Source of the DNA: Mycobacterium sp. JS623
GTDB taxonomy: Bacteria; Actinomycetota; Actinomycetes; Mycobacteriales; Mycobacteriaceae
Direction of reading: 5' to 3'
DNA length: 64,000 nucleotides
Assembly: GCF_000328565.1 (NCBI RefSeq)
Contig: NC_019966.1
Span: 62,001 to 126,000 of the forward strand
Position numbers and translations under genes: made by a program. The notes below the pieces were generated by a model, which was not told the origin of the DNA, ran no database searches, and saw only the letters and a program-made list of their open reading frames with translations. Positions within the stretch are counted from its first letter, which is position 1; the number at the start of each line of letters is the position of its first letter. Shown piece by piece: positions 42,811 to 56,430 of the stretch.

Positions 42811-43935
42811 CTACCAATCAGCTTCGGTGAACTTGATGACGCCGCGGATGTTCTTGCCGTCGAGCATGTCCTGATAGCCGTCGTTGATGTTCTCCAACGA
42901 ATACGTCGTGGTGACCATCTCGTCGATCTTCAGCTGCCCGGACTTGTAGAGGCCGACCAGCTTCGGCGTCTCGATGTGCGAGCTGCCGCCGCCAAAGATG
43001 TTGCCCTTCAACGTCTTCTGCAACATCGTGAACAGGAACAGGTTGAGCTTGACGTCGACGTCCATCATCGAGCCCATGCCGGTGACCACGCAGGTGCCGG
43101 TCTTGGCCGTCAGGATCATCGCCTCTTCGAGGTACTCACCCTTCATCTCGCCCACCGCGATGATGGTCTTGTCGGCCATCAGCCCCTGGGTGACGTCGAT
43201 CATCGGCGCGATGGCCTCGGCCATCGACGGATAGACATGCGTGGCGCCGAACTTGATGGCCTGGTCGCGCTTCCACTCGTTCGGGTCGATCGCGATGACG
43301 TTGCGGGCGCCGGAGATGACGGCGCCCTGCAGTGCGCTCATGCCGATGCCGCCGACACCGACGATCGCGACCGTCTCACCGGGCTGCACTTGGGCCACGT
43401 TGGTGGCCGAGCCGAAGCCGGTCGGCACCGCGCAGCCCATGATGGCGGCGGTCTCGAACGGGATGTCTTTGTCGATCTTGACGACGGAATCCTTGTGCAC
43501 GGTCATGTACGGGGCGAACGTGCCGAGCAGGTTCATCGGCGACACCTCGGTGGTGCCGGCGTGCACGCGGCTGGTGCCGTCGGCGATGGCCTTGCCGCCG
43601 AGCAGCACGGCGCCGCGGTCGCACAACGAGCGGTAGCCCTTCAAACACGGCGGACACTCACCGCAGGCCGGGATGAAGGCGAGGATGACGTGGTCGCCCT
43701 CCTCGATGCCCCTGACGTTCTTGCCGACCTTGGTGACGACGCCAGCGCCCTCGTGACCGCCGAGCGCGGGCAGGCCGATCGGGGTGGCGCCGGTAGTCAG
43801 GTGATAGTCCGAGTGGCACATACCCGCGGCATGCATGCGGATCTGCACCTCATCGGCGACGGGGTCGCCAAGCTCGATCTGGTCGACGCGGAACGGGGAA
43901 TTGAGCTCCCACAGCAGAGCCCCTTTGGTCTTCAT
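42811..43935 (-). CDS. NDMA-dependent-type zinc alcohol dehydrogenase
   Basis: 374 residues. MDR-family protein starting MKTKGALLWEL, as in mycobacterial NDMA-dependent alcohol dehydrogenases (AdhB-like). Catalytic zinc region AAGMCHSDYH and GGHEGAGVV, structural zinc cysteines CGECPPCLKGYRSLC, coenzyme motif VGVGGIGMSALQGA, and an end NINDGYQDMLDGKNIRGVI. Such enzymes bind NAD tightly and regenerate it with an artificial or mycofactocin-linked acceptor. A KstR-like palindrome lies 13 bases before the start. Confidence 0.9.
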   Translation of the reverse strand: MKTKGALLWELNSPFRVDQIELGDPVADEVQIRMHAAGMCHSDYHLTTGATPIGLPALGGHEGAGVVTKVGKNVRGIEEGDHVILAFIPACGECPPCLKGYRSLCDRGAVLLGGKAIADGTSRVHAGTTEVSPMNLLGTFAPYMTVHKDSVVKIDKDIPFETAAIMGCAVPTGFGSATNVAQVQPGETVAIVGVGGIGMSALQGAVISGARNVIAIDPNEWKRDQAIKFGATHVYPSMAEAIAPMIDVTQGLMADKTIIAVGEMKGEYLEEAMILTAKTGTCVVTGMGSMMDVDVKLNLFLFTMLQKTLKGNIFGGGSSHIETPKLVGLYKSGQLKIDEMVTTTYSLENINDGYQDMLDGKNIRGVIKFTEADW

Positions 43936-43947
43936 GAATCGCGATCA

Positions 43948-43961
43948 TAGAACACGTTCCA
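43948..43961. promoter_or_regulatory. KstR-like operator TAGAACACGTTCCA
   Basis: The 14-base sequence fits the published KstR consensus TnnAACnnGTTnnA at every fixed position, and sits 13-26 bases upstream of the alcohol dehydrogenase start on the minus strand. KstR is the TetR-type repressor of the mycobacterial cholesterol catabolic regulon. Actual binding here is inferred. Confidence 0.55.
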
Positions 43962-44073
43962 AAACAGGTGTCAACTAGCCCGCTGAAGTGCGTTTATGCC
44001 GGACTAGACCACGTTGTGTGCTGAAACAGCCACTGAGCGCAACAAAGCGCACAGAACAGGCCCAGAGCGACGC

Positions 44074-46915
<2,842 letters not shown>

Positions 46916-46930
46916 CCCTAGTCTGGCGGG

Positions 46931-47680
46931 GTGACAGACGACAAGATGCTGGCGCGCATCGCCGCGCTGCTTCGCCAGGCGGAGGGGACCGACAACCAGC
47001 ACGAGGCCGACGCGTTCATGGCCGCCGCACAGCGATTGGCCACGGCGACGTCCATCGACCTCGCGGTTGCCCGCGCGCATTCCGACAAGCGCACCAAGGC
47101 GCAGGCGCCGGTGCAGCGCACGATCACCATCGGTAATGCGGGCACCCGCGGACTGCGCACCTATGTGCAGTTGTTCACGTCGATCGCCCACGCCAACGAC
47201 GTGAAATGCGACGTCGCATCGAACTCGACGTTCGTATACGCGTACGGATTCGCCGAGGACATCGACGCCAGCCATGCGCTCTACGCCAGCCTGGTGCTGC
47301 AGATGGTCAGAGCGTCGGAGTCGTACATCTCCTCGGGCGCGCACCGGCCAACGCCCACCATCACCGCGCGAATCAACTTCCAACTGGCGTTCGGCGCCCG
47401 CATCGGAAAACGGCTGGTGGAGGCGCGCGAGCAGGCGCAGCGCGAGGCCACGGCGGGCCGTGACAGCCAGCCAGGTACGGCTATCGCGTTGCGGGACAAG
47501 GATATCGAACTAAAAGACTTCTACCGCGAGACGTCCCAGGCGCGGGGCACCTGGCGAGCCACCAGCGCGACGGCGGGCTACTCGTCGGCTGCCCGGCGCG
47601 CCGGTGATCGGGCCGGAAAACGGGCCCGGCTGGGCCACAGCCCCGAGCTGGCGGGCGCCCGCTCGGCATTGGAGACGTGA
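46931..47680 (+). CDS. DUF2786 domain protein (Rv0184-like)
   Basis: 249 residues, GTG start. N-terminal DUF2786 (KMLARIAALLRQAEGTDNQH, EADAFMAAAQRLAT) followed by a helical and basic region (LVEAREQAQREA, RRAGDRAGKRARLG). Function unknown. GTGA overlap with the next gene; the pair is conserved as Rv0184-Rv0185, suggesting a shared role. Confidence 0.88.
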   Translation: MTDDKMLARIAALLRQAEGTDNQHEADAFMAAAQRLATATSIDLAVARAHSDKRTKAQAPVQRTITIGNAGTRGLRTYVQLFTSIAHANDVKCDVASNSTFVYAYGFAEDIDASHALYASLVLQMVRASESYISSGAHRPTPTITARINFQLAFGARIGKRLVEAREQAQREATAGRDSQPGTAIALRDKDIELKDFYRETSQARGTWRATSATAGYSSAARRAGDRAGKRARLGHSPELAGARSALET

Positions 47681-48153
47681 CGCCACGCGACACGCAGCGC
47701 GCAAAGGTTTATGCCGCTGAGGAATTCGTGCGGACACTGTTCGACCGCGCTACCGAGCGGGGCAATCGTGTCGTCGACTTTTTCGGCACGCAGCTCACAC
47801 TGCCGCCGGAGGGGCGCTTCGGATCGGTCGCCGCCGTGCAGCGGTACGTCGACGAGGTGTTGGCACATGTGGGTGCTGACCGCCCGTTGATGGTCAGGGC
47901 TCGGCGCGGTGTGACCGCCGCCCACTACGAGCGACTCGACGACGACGCCACCATCGCCGTGCCCGACGGGCGTTCGACGTGGGCGCTGCGCGAGCTGGTG
48001 GTGTTGCACGAGATCGCTCACCACCTCAGCGACGCCGAGCCGCCGCATGGACCGGACTTCGTCGCAACGTTCTGCGGGCTCGCCGAGGCGGTGATGGGCG
48101 CGGAGGTCGCCTATGTGTTGCGCGTCGTATACGCCAAAGAGGGTGTCCGGTAG
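47677..48153 (+). CDS. TIGR04338-type putative zinc metallohydrolase (Rv0185-like)
   Basis: 158 residues, GTG start overlapping the DUF2786 gene by 4 bases. It contains a zincin-like HExxH motif (VVLHEIAHHLSD) and a later His/Asp in GPDFVATFCG that could supply the third ligand. Mycobacterial family always found beside the DUF2786 gene. No substrate known. Confidence 0.87.
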   Translation: MTPRDTQRAKVYAAEEFVRTLFDRATERGNRVVDFFGTQLTLPPEGRFGSVAAVQRYVDEVLAHVGADRPLMVRARRGVTAAHYERLDDDATIAVPDGRSTWALRELVVLHEIAHHLSDAEPPHGPDFVATFCGLAEAVMGAEVAYVLRVVYAKEGVR

Positions 48154-48163
48154 CGTTTGTCGA

Positions 48164-48835
48164 GTGACTGAGCCGGACCCCAAGGCGCTCGATGAGCTGT
48201 TCAACCGCGTGCTCGACACCGAGGACGACGCGCTGAAGGCAGCGCGAGAAGCCGGCAGCGCGGCCGGTATGCCGGCGATCGAAGTGTCCGCCCAACACGG
48301 CAAGTTGTTGTTCCTTCTCGCGACCGCGATGCGCGCCACGCGTGTGCTCGAGATCGGCACGCTCGCGGGCTACAGCACCATCCAGTTGGCCCGGGCCGTC
48401 GGGCCCGGCGGCCGCGTCATCACGCTGGAATTCGAACCCAAGCACGCAGAGGTGGCGCGGACGAACCTGGCACGGGCCGGTGTCGACCGCCGCGTCGAGG
48501 TCATCGTCGGTGCTGCGCTGGACACCTTGCCGACGCTGCAGGGCCGCGGCGAAACCTTCGACCTGATCTTCATCGACGCCGATAAGGAGAACAACGTCGC
48601 ATACGTCGAGTGGGCGATCAAACTCGGGGCGCCGGGGTCAATCATCCTGGTGGACAACATCGCTCGCTTCGGCCGCGTCCTCGAGCCCGCCCCTGACGAT
48701 CTGCAGGCGCGGGCCGTACGCGACATGCTGGAGATGATGGGCGCGCATCCGCGGCTGGACGCCGCTGCGATTCAGACCGTCGGCACCAAGGGCTGGGACG
48801 GCTTCGCGGTGGCAATCGTCAAGGAGCCCGAGTAA
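48164..48835 (+). CDS. O-methyltransferase, catechol/caffeoyl-CoA type (Rv0187-like)
   Basis: 223 residues from GTG 48164. Methyltransf_3 signatures: GKLLFLLATAMRATRVLEIG, LAGYSTIQLARAVGPGG, the acidic residue in ITLEFEPKHAEVAR and the metal-binding FDLIFIDADKENN with VDNI. Divalent-metal-dependent O-methylation of a catechol-like substrate is expected. Matches Rv0187. Confidence 0.92.
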   Translation: MTEPDPKALDELFNRVLDTEDDALKAAREAGSAAGMPAIEVSAQHGKLLFLLATAMRATRVLEIGTLAGYSTIQLARAVGPGGRVITLEFEPKHAEVARTNLARAGVDRRVEVIVGAALDTLPTLQGRGETFDLIFIDADKENNVAYVEWAIKLGAPGSIILVDNIARFGRVLEPAPDDLQARAVRDMLEMMGAHPRLDAAAIQTVGTKGWDGFAVAIVKEPE

Positions 48836-49051
48836 GACTTGTAGCGACCACGGTGCCGTATCGGCCGCCGAGCGCTCTAATATCGTTGGCGGACAGGGCC
48901 CTTCGGCGGGTCACGGCGCGCGTCAGCTGCCTGACCCCCCTGACCTGATGGTGCAGTGCGCGTAGGAGATGAACCACCTCGCTGGCTTCCTGCCCGCGTT
49001 GTACGGCCGATTCCCCAACGAATGACCGTATGAGTGTGTTAATTCAGTGCT

Positions 49052-49573
49052 ATGTCGAAAACTCTGTCCATAGGCGTGCTTGCTGCATGTGCTGCGCTGC
49101 TCGTGTCGCCGGTCGCTCATGCGGATCGAGCCGAACCACCGCCGCTGTACGGGTCCTACAACCTGTTCATCGACTTTTCGAAACAGACATTCAACGGGCT
49201 GCCGACACCGATGAATCCGATAACGGTGCCTGCCGAATTCACCACCCAATGTGGCGTGGACGGTTGCTTCGTGCGCATGGACAACAAGGACGACCACGCC
49301 CGCAATCCCGGCGCTCCGTTGGCTTACGAGTACCGATGGACGGGCGATCGCTGGGAAACCAGCGGTCAGTATCCCTACTTCTGTGACCGCAATGACCCCA
49401 GCAGCGCCGTGCAAGCCCAACGGTCGGACTACTGGATCCCGAACGCTGACGGCAGCTTCTTCGGAGAGCGCACCCTCGTCATCGAAGGAGCCGGGTGTCC
49501 AGGTGAGGGTCCGGGCACCCATTGGCTGCCGATCTCGCTGAGCCCGGTCGATCCACCTGAAGGATCTCACTGA
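49052..49573 (+). CDS. Secreted cysteine-containing protein, unknown function
   Basis: 173 residues with a signal peptide (SIGVLAACAALLVSPVAHAD, cleavage after AHA). The mature part has four cysteines (TQCGVDGCF, YFCDRND, GAGCPGE) fitting two disulfides, and aromatic-rich stretches (YGSYNLFIDFS, YEYRWTGDRW). Resembles uncharacterised secreted mycobacterial proteins; I do not assign a function. The 216 bases before it hold no other gene. Confidence 0.82.
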   Translation: MSKTLSIGVLAACAALLVSPVAHADRAEPPPLYGSYNLFIDFSKQTFNGLPTPMNPITVPAEFTTQCGVDGCFVRMDNKDDHARNPGAPLAYEYRWTGDRWETSGQYPYFCDRNDPSSAVQAQRSDYWIPNADGSFFGERTLVIEGAGCPGEGPGTHWLPISLSPVDPPEGSH

Positions 49574-49578
49574 GCGTA

Positions 49579-49607
49579 TTGACAGAATAGATAATTTGCC
49601 TGAAATT
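49579..49607 (+). promoter_or_regulatory. Possible promoter TTGACA-N17-GAAATT before the siderophore-binding protein gene
   Basis: TTGACA (49579-49584) is a perfect -35 box; 17 bases downstream GAAATT (49602-49607) is a poor -10 match. It is placed 28 bases before the start of the binding-protein gene. No IdeR-like iron box is visible nearby. Confidence 0.3.
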
Positions 49608-49634
49608 CGAGTACGCACCGCTTACGCTGGCGCG

Positions 49635-50621
49635 ATGCACCCACAATGGAGTAGGCGAAGTTTCCTCGGGATGACCGCAGCGGCGGGCTTGGCGATCACA
49701 GCGACTCATGCGGCGGGCCGCGCGACGGCCGCACCCAATACAGGTCCTGTGACCATCAACCACGCCTTCGGGCAGACCGTGGTTCCTTCGCCGCCCAAAC
49801 GTGTCGTCAGCGCCGGCTTCACCGAACAGGACGACCTGCTGTCCGTCGGTGTGGTGCCGATCGCCACGACCGAATGGTTCGGCAACGAGCCGTTCGCCGT
49901 ATGGCCGTGGGCGCAAGGCAAACTCGGCGGGGCGCAGCCAACGGTGCTCAGCATTTATGACGGCATCCAGGTCGACCAGATTGCGGCGCTGAAGCCTGAC
50001 CTGATCGTCGCGACCAACGCCGGCGTGAACGAGGATACGTACCAACAACTCTCGGCCATCGCGCCGACCATTCCCCAGTCCGGCGCCGAACCGTTCTTCG
50101 AACCATGGAAATTGCAGGCGAACGCGATCGGCGAAGCGGTGTTCCAGGCGGACAGGATGCGGTCCGTGATCGCCGGCGTCGACGGGCGGTTCGCGGCGGT
50201 CGCCAAGAAATACCCGCAATTCGCAGGCAAAAAGGTCTTCCTGCTCTCAGGAAATACGTTCTGGCAGGACAGCGTCATCGCGGCCATCCCGAGTTGGAAG
50301 ACAGAGTTCCTCACTCAGATGGGCTTCGTGATCCCCGCGGGCATCGCCGCCTACAGCAGGGGCGACGACCGGGCGTATCTGGATCCCAACGACCCCGCGC
50401 CGCTGGACGAGGCCGACGTGTTGATCTGGAAGACGGAGAGCCAGGCCGATATCGATGCGCTGCTCGCCATTCCAGGTATCGCGAATCTGCCGGCCACGCG
50501 TGAGAACCGCAATGTCTTTACCACCAACGAGCAGGCCGGTGCGATCGCGTTCTGTTCGCCCCTGTCGCTGCCCTTCGTGGCAGACCAGCTACCGCCGCTG
50601 TTAGCGAAAGCGCTGCACTAG
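49635..50621 (+). CDS. Tat-exported iron-siderophore-type ABC substrate-binding protein
   Basis: 328 residues from ATG 49635. Twin-arginine signal [20 protein letters not shown]. Type III periplasmic-binding fold of the FecB/FhuD class: [60 protein letters not shown] and a C-terminal [11 protein letters not shown]. No permease or ATPase gene is adjacent, so it must work with components elsewhere. Convergent with ilvD, overlapping by 4 bases. Confidence 0.87.
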   Translation: MHPQWSRRSFLGMTAAAGLAITATHAAGRATAAPNTGPVTINHAFGQTVVPSPPKRVVSAGFTEQDDLLSVGVVPIATTEWFGNEPFAVWPWAQGKLGGAQPTVLSIYDGIQVDQIAALKPDLIVATNAGVNEDTYQQLSAIAPTIPQSGAEPFFEPWKLQANAIGEAVFQADRMRSVIAGVDGRFAAVAKKYPQFAGKKVFLLSGNTFWQDSVIAAIPSWKTEFLTQMGFVIPAGIAAYSRGDDRAYLDPNDPAPLDEADVLIWKTESQADIDALLAIPGIANLPATRENRNVFTTNEQAGAIAFCSPLSLPFVADQLPPLLAKALH

Positions 50622-52315
50622 CCGCAGACGGCGCCGCCGGCCGCGGAGCCGACCAACTTGGTGTACTTGGCCAGCACACCGGTGGTGTAACGCGGGGGCA
50701 GGGGCTCGAAACCTGCCTTGCGCGTTTCGAATTCGTCTGGGTCCACGAGCACGTCCAGCGTGCCCTTGGCCACGTCGAGCCGAATGCGGTCGCCGTCTTG
50801 CAGGAACGCGATTGGCCCGCCGTCGACGGCCTCCGGCGCGATGTGCCCCACGCACAGGCCCGTGGTGCCGCCGGAGAAGCGGCCGTCGGTCATCAGCAGT
50901 ACGTCCTTGCCGAGTCCGGCGCCCTTGATAGCGCCAGTAATGGCGAGCATCTCGCGCATCCCTGGTCCTCCCTTGGGGCCCTCGTAGCGAATCACCACGA
51001 CATCGCCGGCGGTGATGGTGCCGTCCTCCAGAGCATCCAGCGCTGCCCGCTCCCGCTCGAAAACCCTTGCGGTGCCCTCGAACACATCGGAGTCGAAGCC
51101 TGCCGACTTCACCACCGCCCCCTCGGGTGCCAACGAACCGCCGAGGATCGTGATGCCGCCCGTCGGATGGATCGGGTTGGACAGCGCCCGCAACACCTTG
51201 CCGTCGGGATCAGGCGGGCTGATATGCGCGAGGTTTTCGGCCATCGTCTGGCCCGTCACCGTTAGGCAATCACCGTGCAGCAGACCGGCATCCAGCAGGG
51301 CCTTCATCACCACGGGCACGCCGCCGATGCGGTCGACGTCCGTCATGACATGGCTACCAAAGGGTTTCACGTCGGCGAGATGGGGAACTTTCGCGCCGAG
51401 GCGGGTGAAGTCCTCCAGCGTCAGCTTCACGTTCGCCTCGTGCGCGATGGCCAGCAGGTGCAGCACCGCGTTGGTCGACCCGCCGAACGCCATCACCACG
51501 GCGATCGCGTTCTCGAACGCCTCCTTGGTCAGGATGTCACGGGCGGTGATGCCGCGGCGCAGCAGCTCCACGACGGCCTGGCCCGACTTACGGGCGAACC
51601 CGTCACGTCGCCGGTCGGTGGCGGGTGGTGCAGCCGAGCCGGGCAGCGACATGCCGAGCGCTTCGGCGGCCGACGCCATGGTGTTGGCGGTGTACATGCC
51701 GCCGCACGCGCCCTCGCCGGGGCAGATTGCCCGCTCGATCGCGTCGACGTCCTCGCGCGACATCAGCCCGCGAGAGCATGCGCCGACGGCCTCGAACGCG
51801 TCGATGATCGTCACTTCCTTCTCGGTGCCGTCCGACAGCTTGGCGATGCCGGGAAGGATCGAGCCCGCATACAAGAACACCGAAGCCAGGTCCAACCGGG
51901 CGGCAGCCATCAGCATGCCTGGCAGCGACTTGTCGCATCCGGCCAGCAACACCGAACCGTCGAGGCGCTCGGCCTGCATGACCGTCTCGACGCTGTCGGC
52001 GATCACCTCGCGGGAGACGAGCGAGAAGTGCATGCCTTCGTGACCCATCGAGATGCCGTCGGACACCGAGATCGTGCCGAACTCCATCGGATAGCCGCCG
52101 GCGGTGAACACGCCGTCCTTGACGGCCTTGGCCAGCCGGTCCAGCGATAGGTTGCACGGCGTGATCTCGTTCCACGATGAGCCGACGCCGATCTGCGGCT
52201 TGGCGAAGTCCTCGTCACCCATCCCTACGGCCCGCAACATTCCGCGGGCTGCGGCCTTTTCCAGGCCGTCGGTGACGTCGCGGCTTCGGGGCTTCATGTC
52301 AGGGCTTGAGGGCAT
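50618..52315 (-). CDS. ilvD: Dihydroxy-acid dehydratase
   Basis: 565 residues from the ATG at 52315 (ATG 52297 is possible). The open frame extends to 52858 but covers the opposite-strand DUF305 gene and is spurious. Family blocks: [40 protein letters not shown] (Fe-S/Mg site), [29 protein letters not shown] and [16 protein letters not shown]. Catalyses the third common step of branched-chain amino-acid synthesis. Very close in sequence to M. tuberculosis IlvD (Rv0189c). Confidence 0.97.
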   Translation of the reverse strand: MPSSPDMKPRSRDVTDGLEKAAARGMLRAVGMGDEDFAKPQIGVGSSWNEITPCNLSLDRLAKAVKDGVFTAGGYPMEFGTISVSDGISMGHEGMHFSLVSREVIADSVETVMQAERLDGSVLLAGCDKSLPGMLMAAARLDLASVFLYAGSILPGIAKLSDGTEKEVTIIDAFEAVGACSRGLMSREDVDAIERAICPGEGACGGMYTANTMASAAEALGMSLPGSAAPPATDRRRDGFARKSGQAVVELLRRGITARDILTKEAFENAIAVVMAFGGSTNAVLHLLAIAHEANVKLTLEDFTRLGAKVPHLADVKPFGSHVMTDVDRIGGVPVVMKALLDAGLLHGDCLTVTGQTMAENLAHISPPDPDGKVLRALSNPIHPTGGITILGGSLAPEGAVVKSAGFDSDVFEGTARVFERERAALDALEDGTITAGDVVVIRYEGPKGGPGMREMLAITGAIKGAGLGKDVLLMTDGRFSGGTTGLCVGHIAPEAVDGGPIAFLQDGDRIRLDVAKGTLDVLVDPDEFETRKAGFEPLPPRYTTGVLAKYTKLVGSAAGGAVCG

Positions 52316-52362
52316 GCGTTTCAGTATGCCGTCGGCGTTTCGACAGGCCAAACCGTTACGAA

Positions 52363-52377
52363 TACCCCCTCGGGGTA
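52363..52377. promoter_or_regulatory. CsoR/RicR-type copper operator TACCCC-N3-GGGGTA
   Basis: A perfect 6-3-6 inverted repeat (TACCCC CTC GGGGTA) placed 10 bases before the GTG of the DUF305 lipoprotein gene, which is followed by ricR. It matches the TACCC/GGGTA palindromes bound by CsoR-family copper sensors. It should make the DUF305-ricR operon copper-inducible and autoregulated. Confidence 0.75.
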
Positions 52378-52387
52378 CCCTGGGTGG

Positions 52388-52990
52388 GTGACCCCGATGA
52401 CTCGTCTGCTCGCGGCGCTTGTGGCGGTAGCTACAGCGCTGTTCCTGTCCTCGTGCAGCAGCCCCAAGAGCGACGGGCACACCGATCATCCGAAGTCCGA
52501 CGAGCCCGTGATAACGGGGCAGCCCGCTGGTTACAACGCCGACGATGTCGCATTCGCCACCAACATGATTCCGCACCATCAACAGGCCGTCGACCTCTCG
52601 GCGCTGGTGCCCGACCGCACCACCAACGCAGCACTCCAGCAGCTGGCGACGCAGATCTCGGCGGCACAGCAACCCGAGATTCAAGTGATGAAGGTGTTCC
52701 TGGTGCAGTGGAACGAGAACCCGGAAAACAACGCGGGGCATGCGGGCCACGGCAACACGATGCTGGGCATGGTCGACGAGGCGACGATGACGAAGTTGAA
52801 ATCGCTGAACGGCGCGGAGTTCGACAAGCTGTGGCTGCAGTCGATGATCGGTCACCACCAGGGTGCGATCGAAATGGCCAAGGCCGAGATCGCCAACGGC
52901 GACAATGTGGATGCCAAATCAGTGGCGAAGAACATCGTCACCGCGCAGGAAGCCGAGATCGGCCAGATGAAACAGATGCTGGGAGGCTGA
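52388..52990 (+). CDS. DUF305 lipoprotein, probably copper-related
   Basis: 200 residues from GTG 52388. Lipobox ALFLSSC near residue 22. The DUF305 fold shows two His motifs, [16 protein letters not shown] and [18 protein letters not shown], with a further HAGHGNTML loop; DUF305 proteins often occur with copper resistance genes. First gene of an operon with ricR (2-base gap) behind a copper-type palindrome, so a role in binding copper in the envelope is likely but not proven. Confidence 0.9.
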   Translation: MTPMTRLLAALVAVATALFLSSCSSPKSDGHTDHPKSDEPVITGQPAGYNADDVAFATNMIPHHQQAVDLSALVPDRTTNAALQQLATQISAAQQPEIQVMKVFLVQWNENPENNAGHAGHGNTMLGMVDEATMTKLKSLNGAEFDKLWLQSMIGHHQGAIEMAKAEIANGDNVDAKSVAKNIVTAQEAEIGQMKQMLGG

Positions 52991-52992
52991 AA

Positions 52993-53283
52993 ATGACTGC
53001 CGCACACGGTTATTCGCAGCAAAAGGAGAACTACGCCAAACGGCTCCGCCGAATCGAGGGTCAGGTCCGCGGCATCGCGAAGATGATCGACGAGGACAAG
53101 TACTGCATCGACGTGCTCACCCAGATCAGCGCGGTCAACAGCGCGCTGCAGTCGGTGGCGCTCGGGCTACTCGACGAGCACCTCGGCCATTGCGTCACCC
53201 AGGCTGTTGCCGAGGGTGGGGACGAGGCTGACGCCAAGCTGGCCGAGGCGTCGGCGGCCATCGCCCGCTTAGTTCGCTCCTAG
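52993..53283 (+). CDS. ricR: Copper-sensing repressor RicR (CsoR family)
   Basis: 96 residues, GGGAGG upstream. The CsoR copper ligands are all present with correct spacing: Cys38 (DKYCID), His63 and Cys67 (DEHLGHC). Binding of Cu(I) releases it from DNA. Matches Rv0190 (RicR) downstream of ilvD in M. tuberculosis, which controls a copper-protection regulon. Convergent with glnK. Confidence 0.93.
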   Translation: MTAAHGYSQQKENYAKRLRRIEGQVRGIAKMIDEDKYCIDVLTQISAVNSALQSVALGLLDEHLGHCVTQAVAEGGDEADAKLAEASAAIARLVRS

Positions 53284-53289
53284 TCCTCG

Positions 53290-55039
<1,750 letters not shown>

Positions 55040-55406
55040 GCAGACCGCCTTTGCTGGTCGTAATTCCGCCTACCGGCTGGCCAAATTTTTACGCTCAGCG
55101 CGTTTCGTGTGGATTAGCTATTGTTAATTCTTTATTTCGAGAGACCTTATTCTCCCAGGTTATTAACCACATTTTCGGCGCGTCTGGACAGCGATTTCGC
55201 AGCCATCCTTCAGCTGCACAGTCTCCCGATCGCCGGACTTTACCAATCATGTTGGCGAACAACGTATTTGATAGCGCCGATGCGGGTACGCGACTAGCGC
55301 AGATGAAATTTTCCGACGCAAGTTATTTTGCCCGTTGAAATACGACAGGAATCGGATCAGAATTCAAACGTCGACGCATGTGCCAGTCACGGCTACAGGA
55401 GTCGCA
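55040..55406. other. AT-rich divergent region between amtB and the Rv1733c-like gene
   Basis: About 370 bases without a credible gene; roughly half A/T, clearly below the GC of its surroundings, especially 55110-55180. It must hold the amtB promoter on the minus strand and the promoter of the 55407 gene on the plus strand. I find no sure GlnR box. At 55231-55250 the left half (CCGGACTTTA) resembles a DosR half-site but the right half does not match. Confidence 0.5.
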
Positions 55407-56021
55407 ATGCGCAAATTCGTCCTGCGTTGCCGATATCGATGGGTTGCGCGCGCATTCGGCCGAAACCCGCTACTGCGCTGGCCCGATCGGGTTGAGGCCT
55501 GCGTCATCCTCGCGGCGATGGTGCTCGCGCTTGGCGTAGGCGGGGTCAGTGTCGCCCAGGGTGCAGTGGTCTACCAGTCGCACGCGAGGCTCTACGCTGC
55601 GCAGGCCCGGATGCGCCACATGGTCACCGCGACGGTTGCCGCGACCGCGAACCCGCACCAGCAGCACACCGCCACCTCGACAGTCCTGGCGACGTGGCCA
55701 TCTGCCGTCGACGGCGCTCGCGGAGGCGAATCACAGTCCGAGCGCGCGGAGTGGGTCACCACCCGCCGCTCGGTCGGCGACGGCGATCGGATTCGCCTCT
55801 GGCTCAATGACGATGGCAGGCAGGTCGATCCACCGACACCGGTAATGCAGGCCGATGTCGATGCCATCGGCGTAGGGGCGGGCATCTGGGGCGCTGCGAT
55901 CGTGGGCCTGATGGCAGGCGTCGCCGTGGTGCGCTCGCCGCTGGACCGGATCCGCCGCGCACAACTCGACCGCGAGATCGAGCACTTCGTCAATGGTGAT
56001 GCAACCAACCATCCGCAGTGA
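55407..56021 (+). CDS. Two-helix membrane protein of the Rv1733c family
   Basis: 204 residues from ATG 55407 with AGGAG five bases upstream (the open frame begins 24 codons earlier). Two membrane helices (ACVILAAMVLALGVGGVSVA and IWGAAIVGLMAGVAVV) flank an extracytoplasmic domain with RIRLWLNDDGRQVDPPTP. This matches the Rv1733c pattern (FGRNPLLRWPDRVEA start, middle domain, second helix). Rv1733c is a DosR-regulated antigen in M. tuberculosis; function unknown. Confidence 0.85.
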   Translation: MRKFVLRCRYRWVARAFGRNPLLRWPDRVEACVILAAMVLALGVGGVSVAQGAVVYQSHARLYAAQARMRHMVTATVAATANPHQQHTATSTVLATWPSAVDGARGGESQSERAEWVTTRRSVGDGDRIRLWLNDDGRQVDPPTPVMQADVDAIGVGAGIWGAAIVGLMAGVAVVRSPLDRIRRAQLDREIEHFVNGDATNHPQ

Positions 56022-56037
56022 CCGCCGCGCGGCGCTG

Positions 56038-56295
56038 CTACGGAACAATTCCGGCGGCCCGGCACTGGACCTGGACAGCTTGCGCGTGCGGGTCGTGTTG
56101 TGCGTAGGCGGCCCGACACCACGTGCGCGCCGCGTTACCGCAAGCGTGTTCGACCCCGCCTCCCATCGAACTGGCCAGCGCGACGGTCACACACGCATCG
56201 GTTGGGTGAACTGAAGCCGATCTGCTGGTGATGACCGTCCAGGCTGTCGTGCCGACTGCGATGATGCCGACCAGAATCGCCGCAGCAATCAACAT
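56038..56295 (-). CDS. Small exported Cys-containing protein, start uncertain
   Basis: 85 residues from ATG 56295: a hydrophobic helix (LIAAAILVGIIAVGTTAW), then an extracytoplasmic part with four cysteines (DACVTVAL, HACGNAARTWCRAAYA, VQCRAAG). Upstream the frame stays open for 28 codons with protein-like sequence (TPPTDPLTSSERRG) back to a TGA at 56380-56382, but has no ATG, GTG or TTG; the first codons read ATC GTT. Either the ATG at 56295 is right, or an unusual start or a small sequence change hides the real one. No family recognised. Confidence 0.5.
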   Translation of the reverse strand: MLIAAAILVGIIAVGTTAWTVITSRSASVHPTDACVTVALASSMGGGVEHACGNAARTWCRAAYAQHDPHAQAVQVQCRAAGIVP

Positions 56296-56430
56296 GCCCC
56301 GGCGCTCGCTGCTGGTCAGCGGGTCGGTGGGCGGAGTTTTGCCGCTACTGGCCGTCGATGGCTCCTTCGTCCCAACGATTCAACTGATCGTAAAGAGAAA
56401 TGGGGTGAGGGGCTCACGTTCAACACACGG

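Noticed and set aside
42199..43950. 583-codon plus-strand open frame across pirin promoter, marR and the alcohol dehydrogenase
   Set aside because: It runs through two well-supported genes and a palindromic promoter; composition is shadow-like.
48836..49051. Possible non-coding RNA gene between the O-methyltransferase and the secreted protein
   Set aside because: No convincing stem, promoter or terminator could be found by eye; only ordinary intergenic sequence.
51012..52043. 343-codon plus-strand frame opposite ilvD
   Set aside because: Antisense to one of the best conserved enzymes in the window; no independent features.
52316..52858. N-terminal extension of ilvD to 52858
   Set aside because: It would cover the copper palindrome and the opposite-strand DUF305 gene, and known IlvD proteins begin near [10 protein letters not shown].
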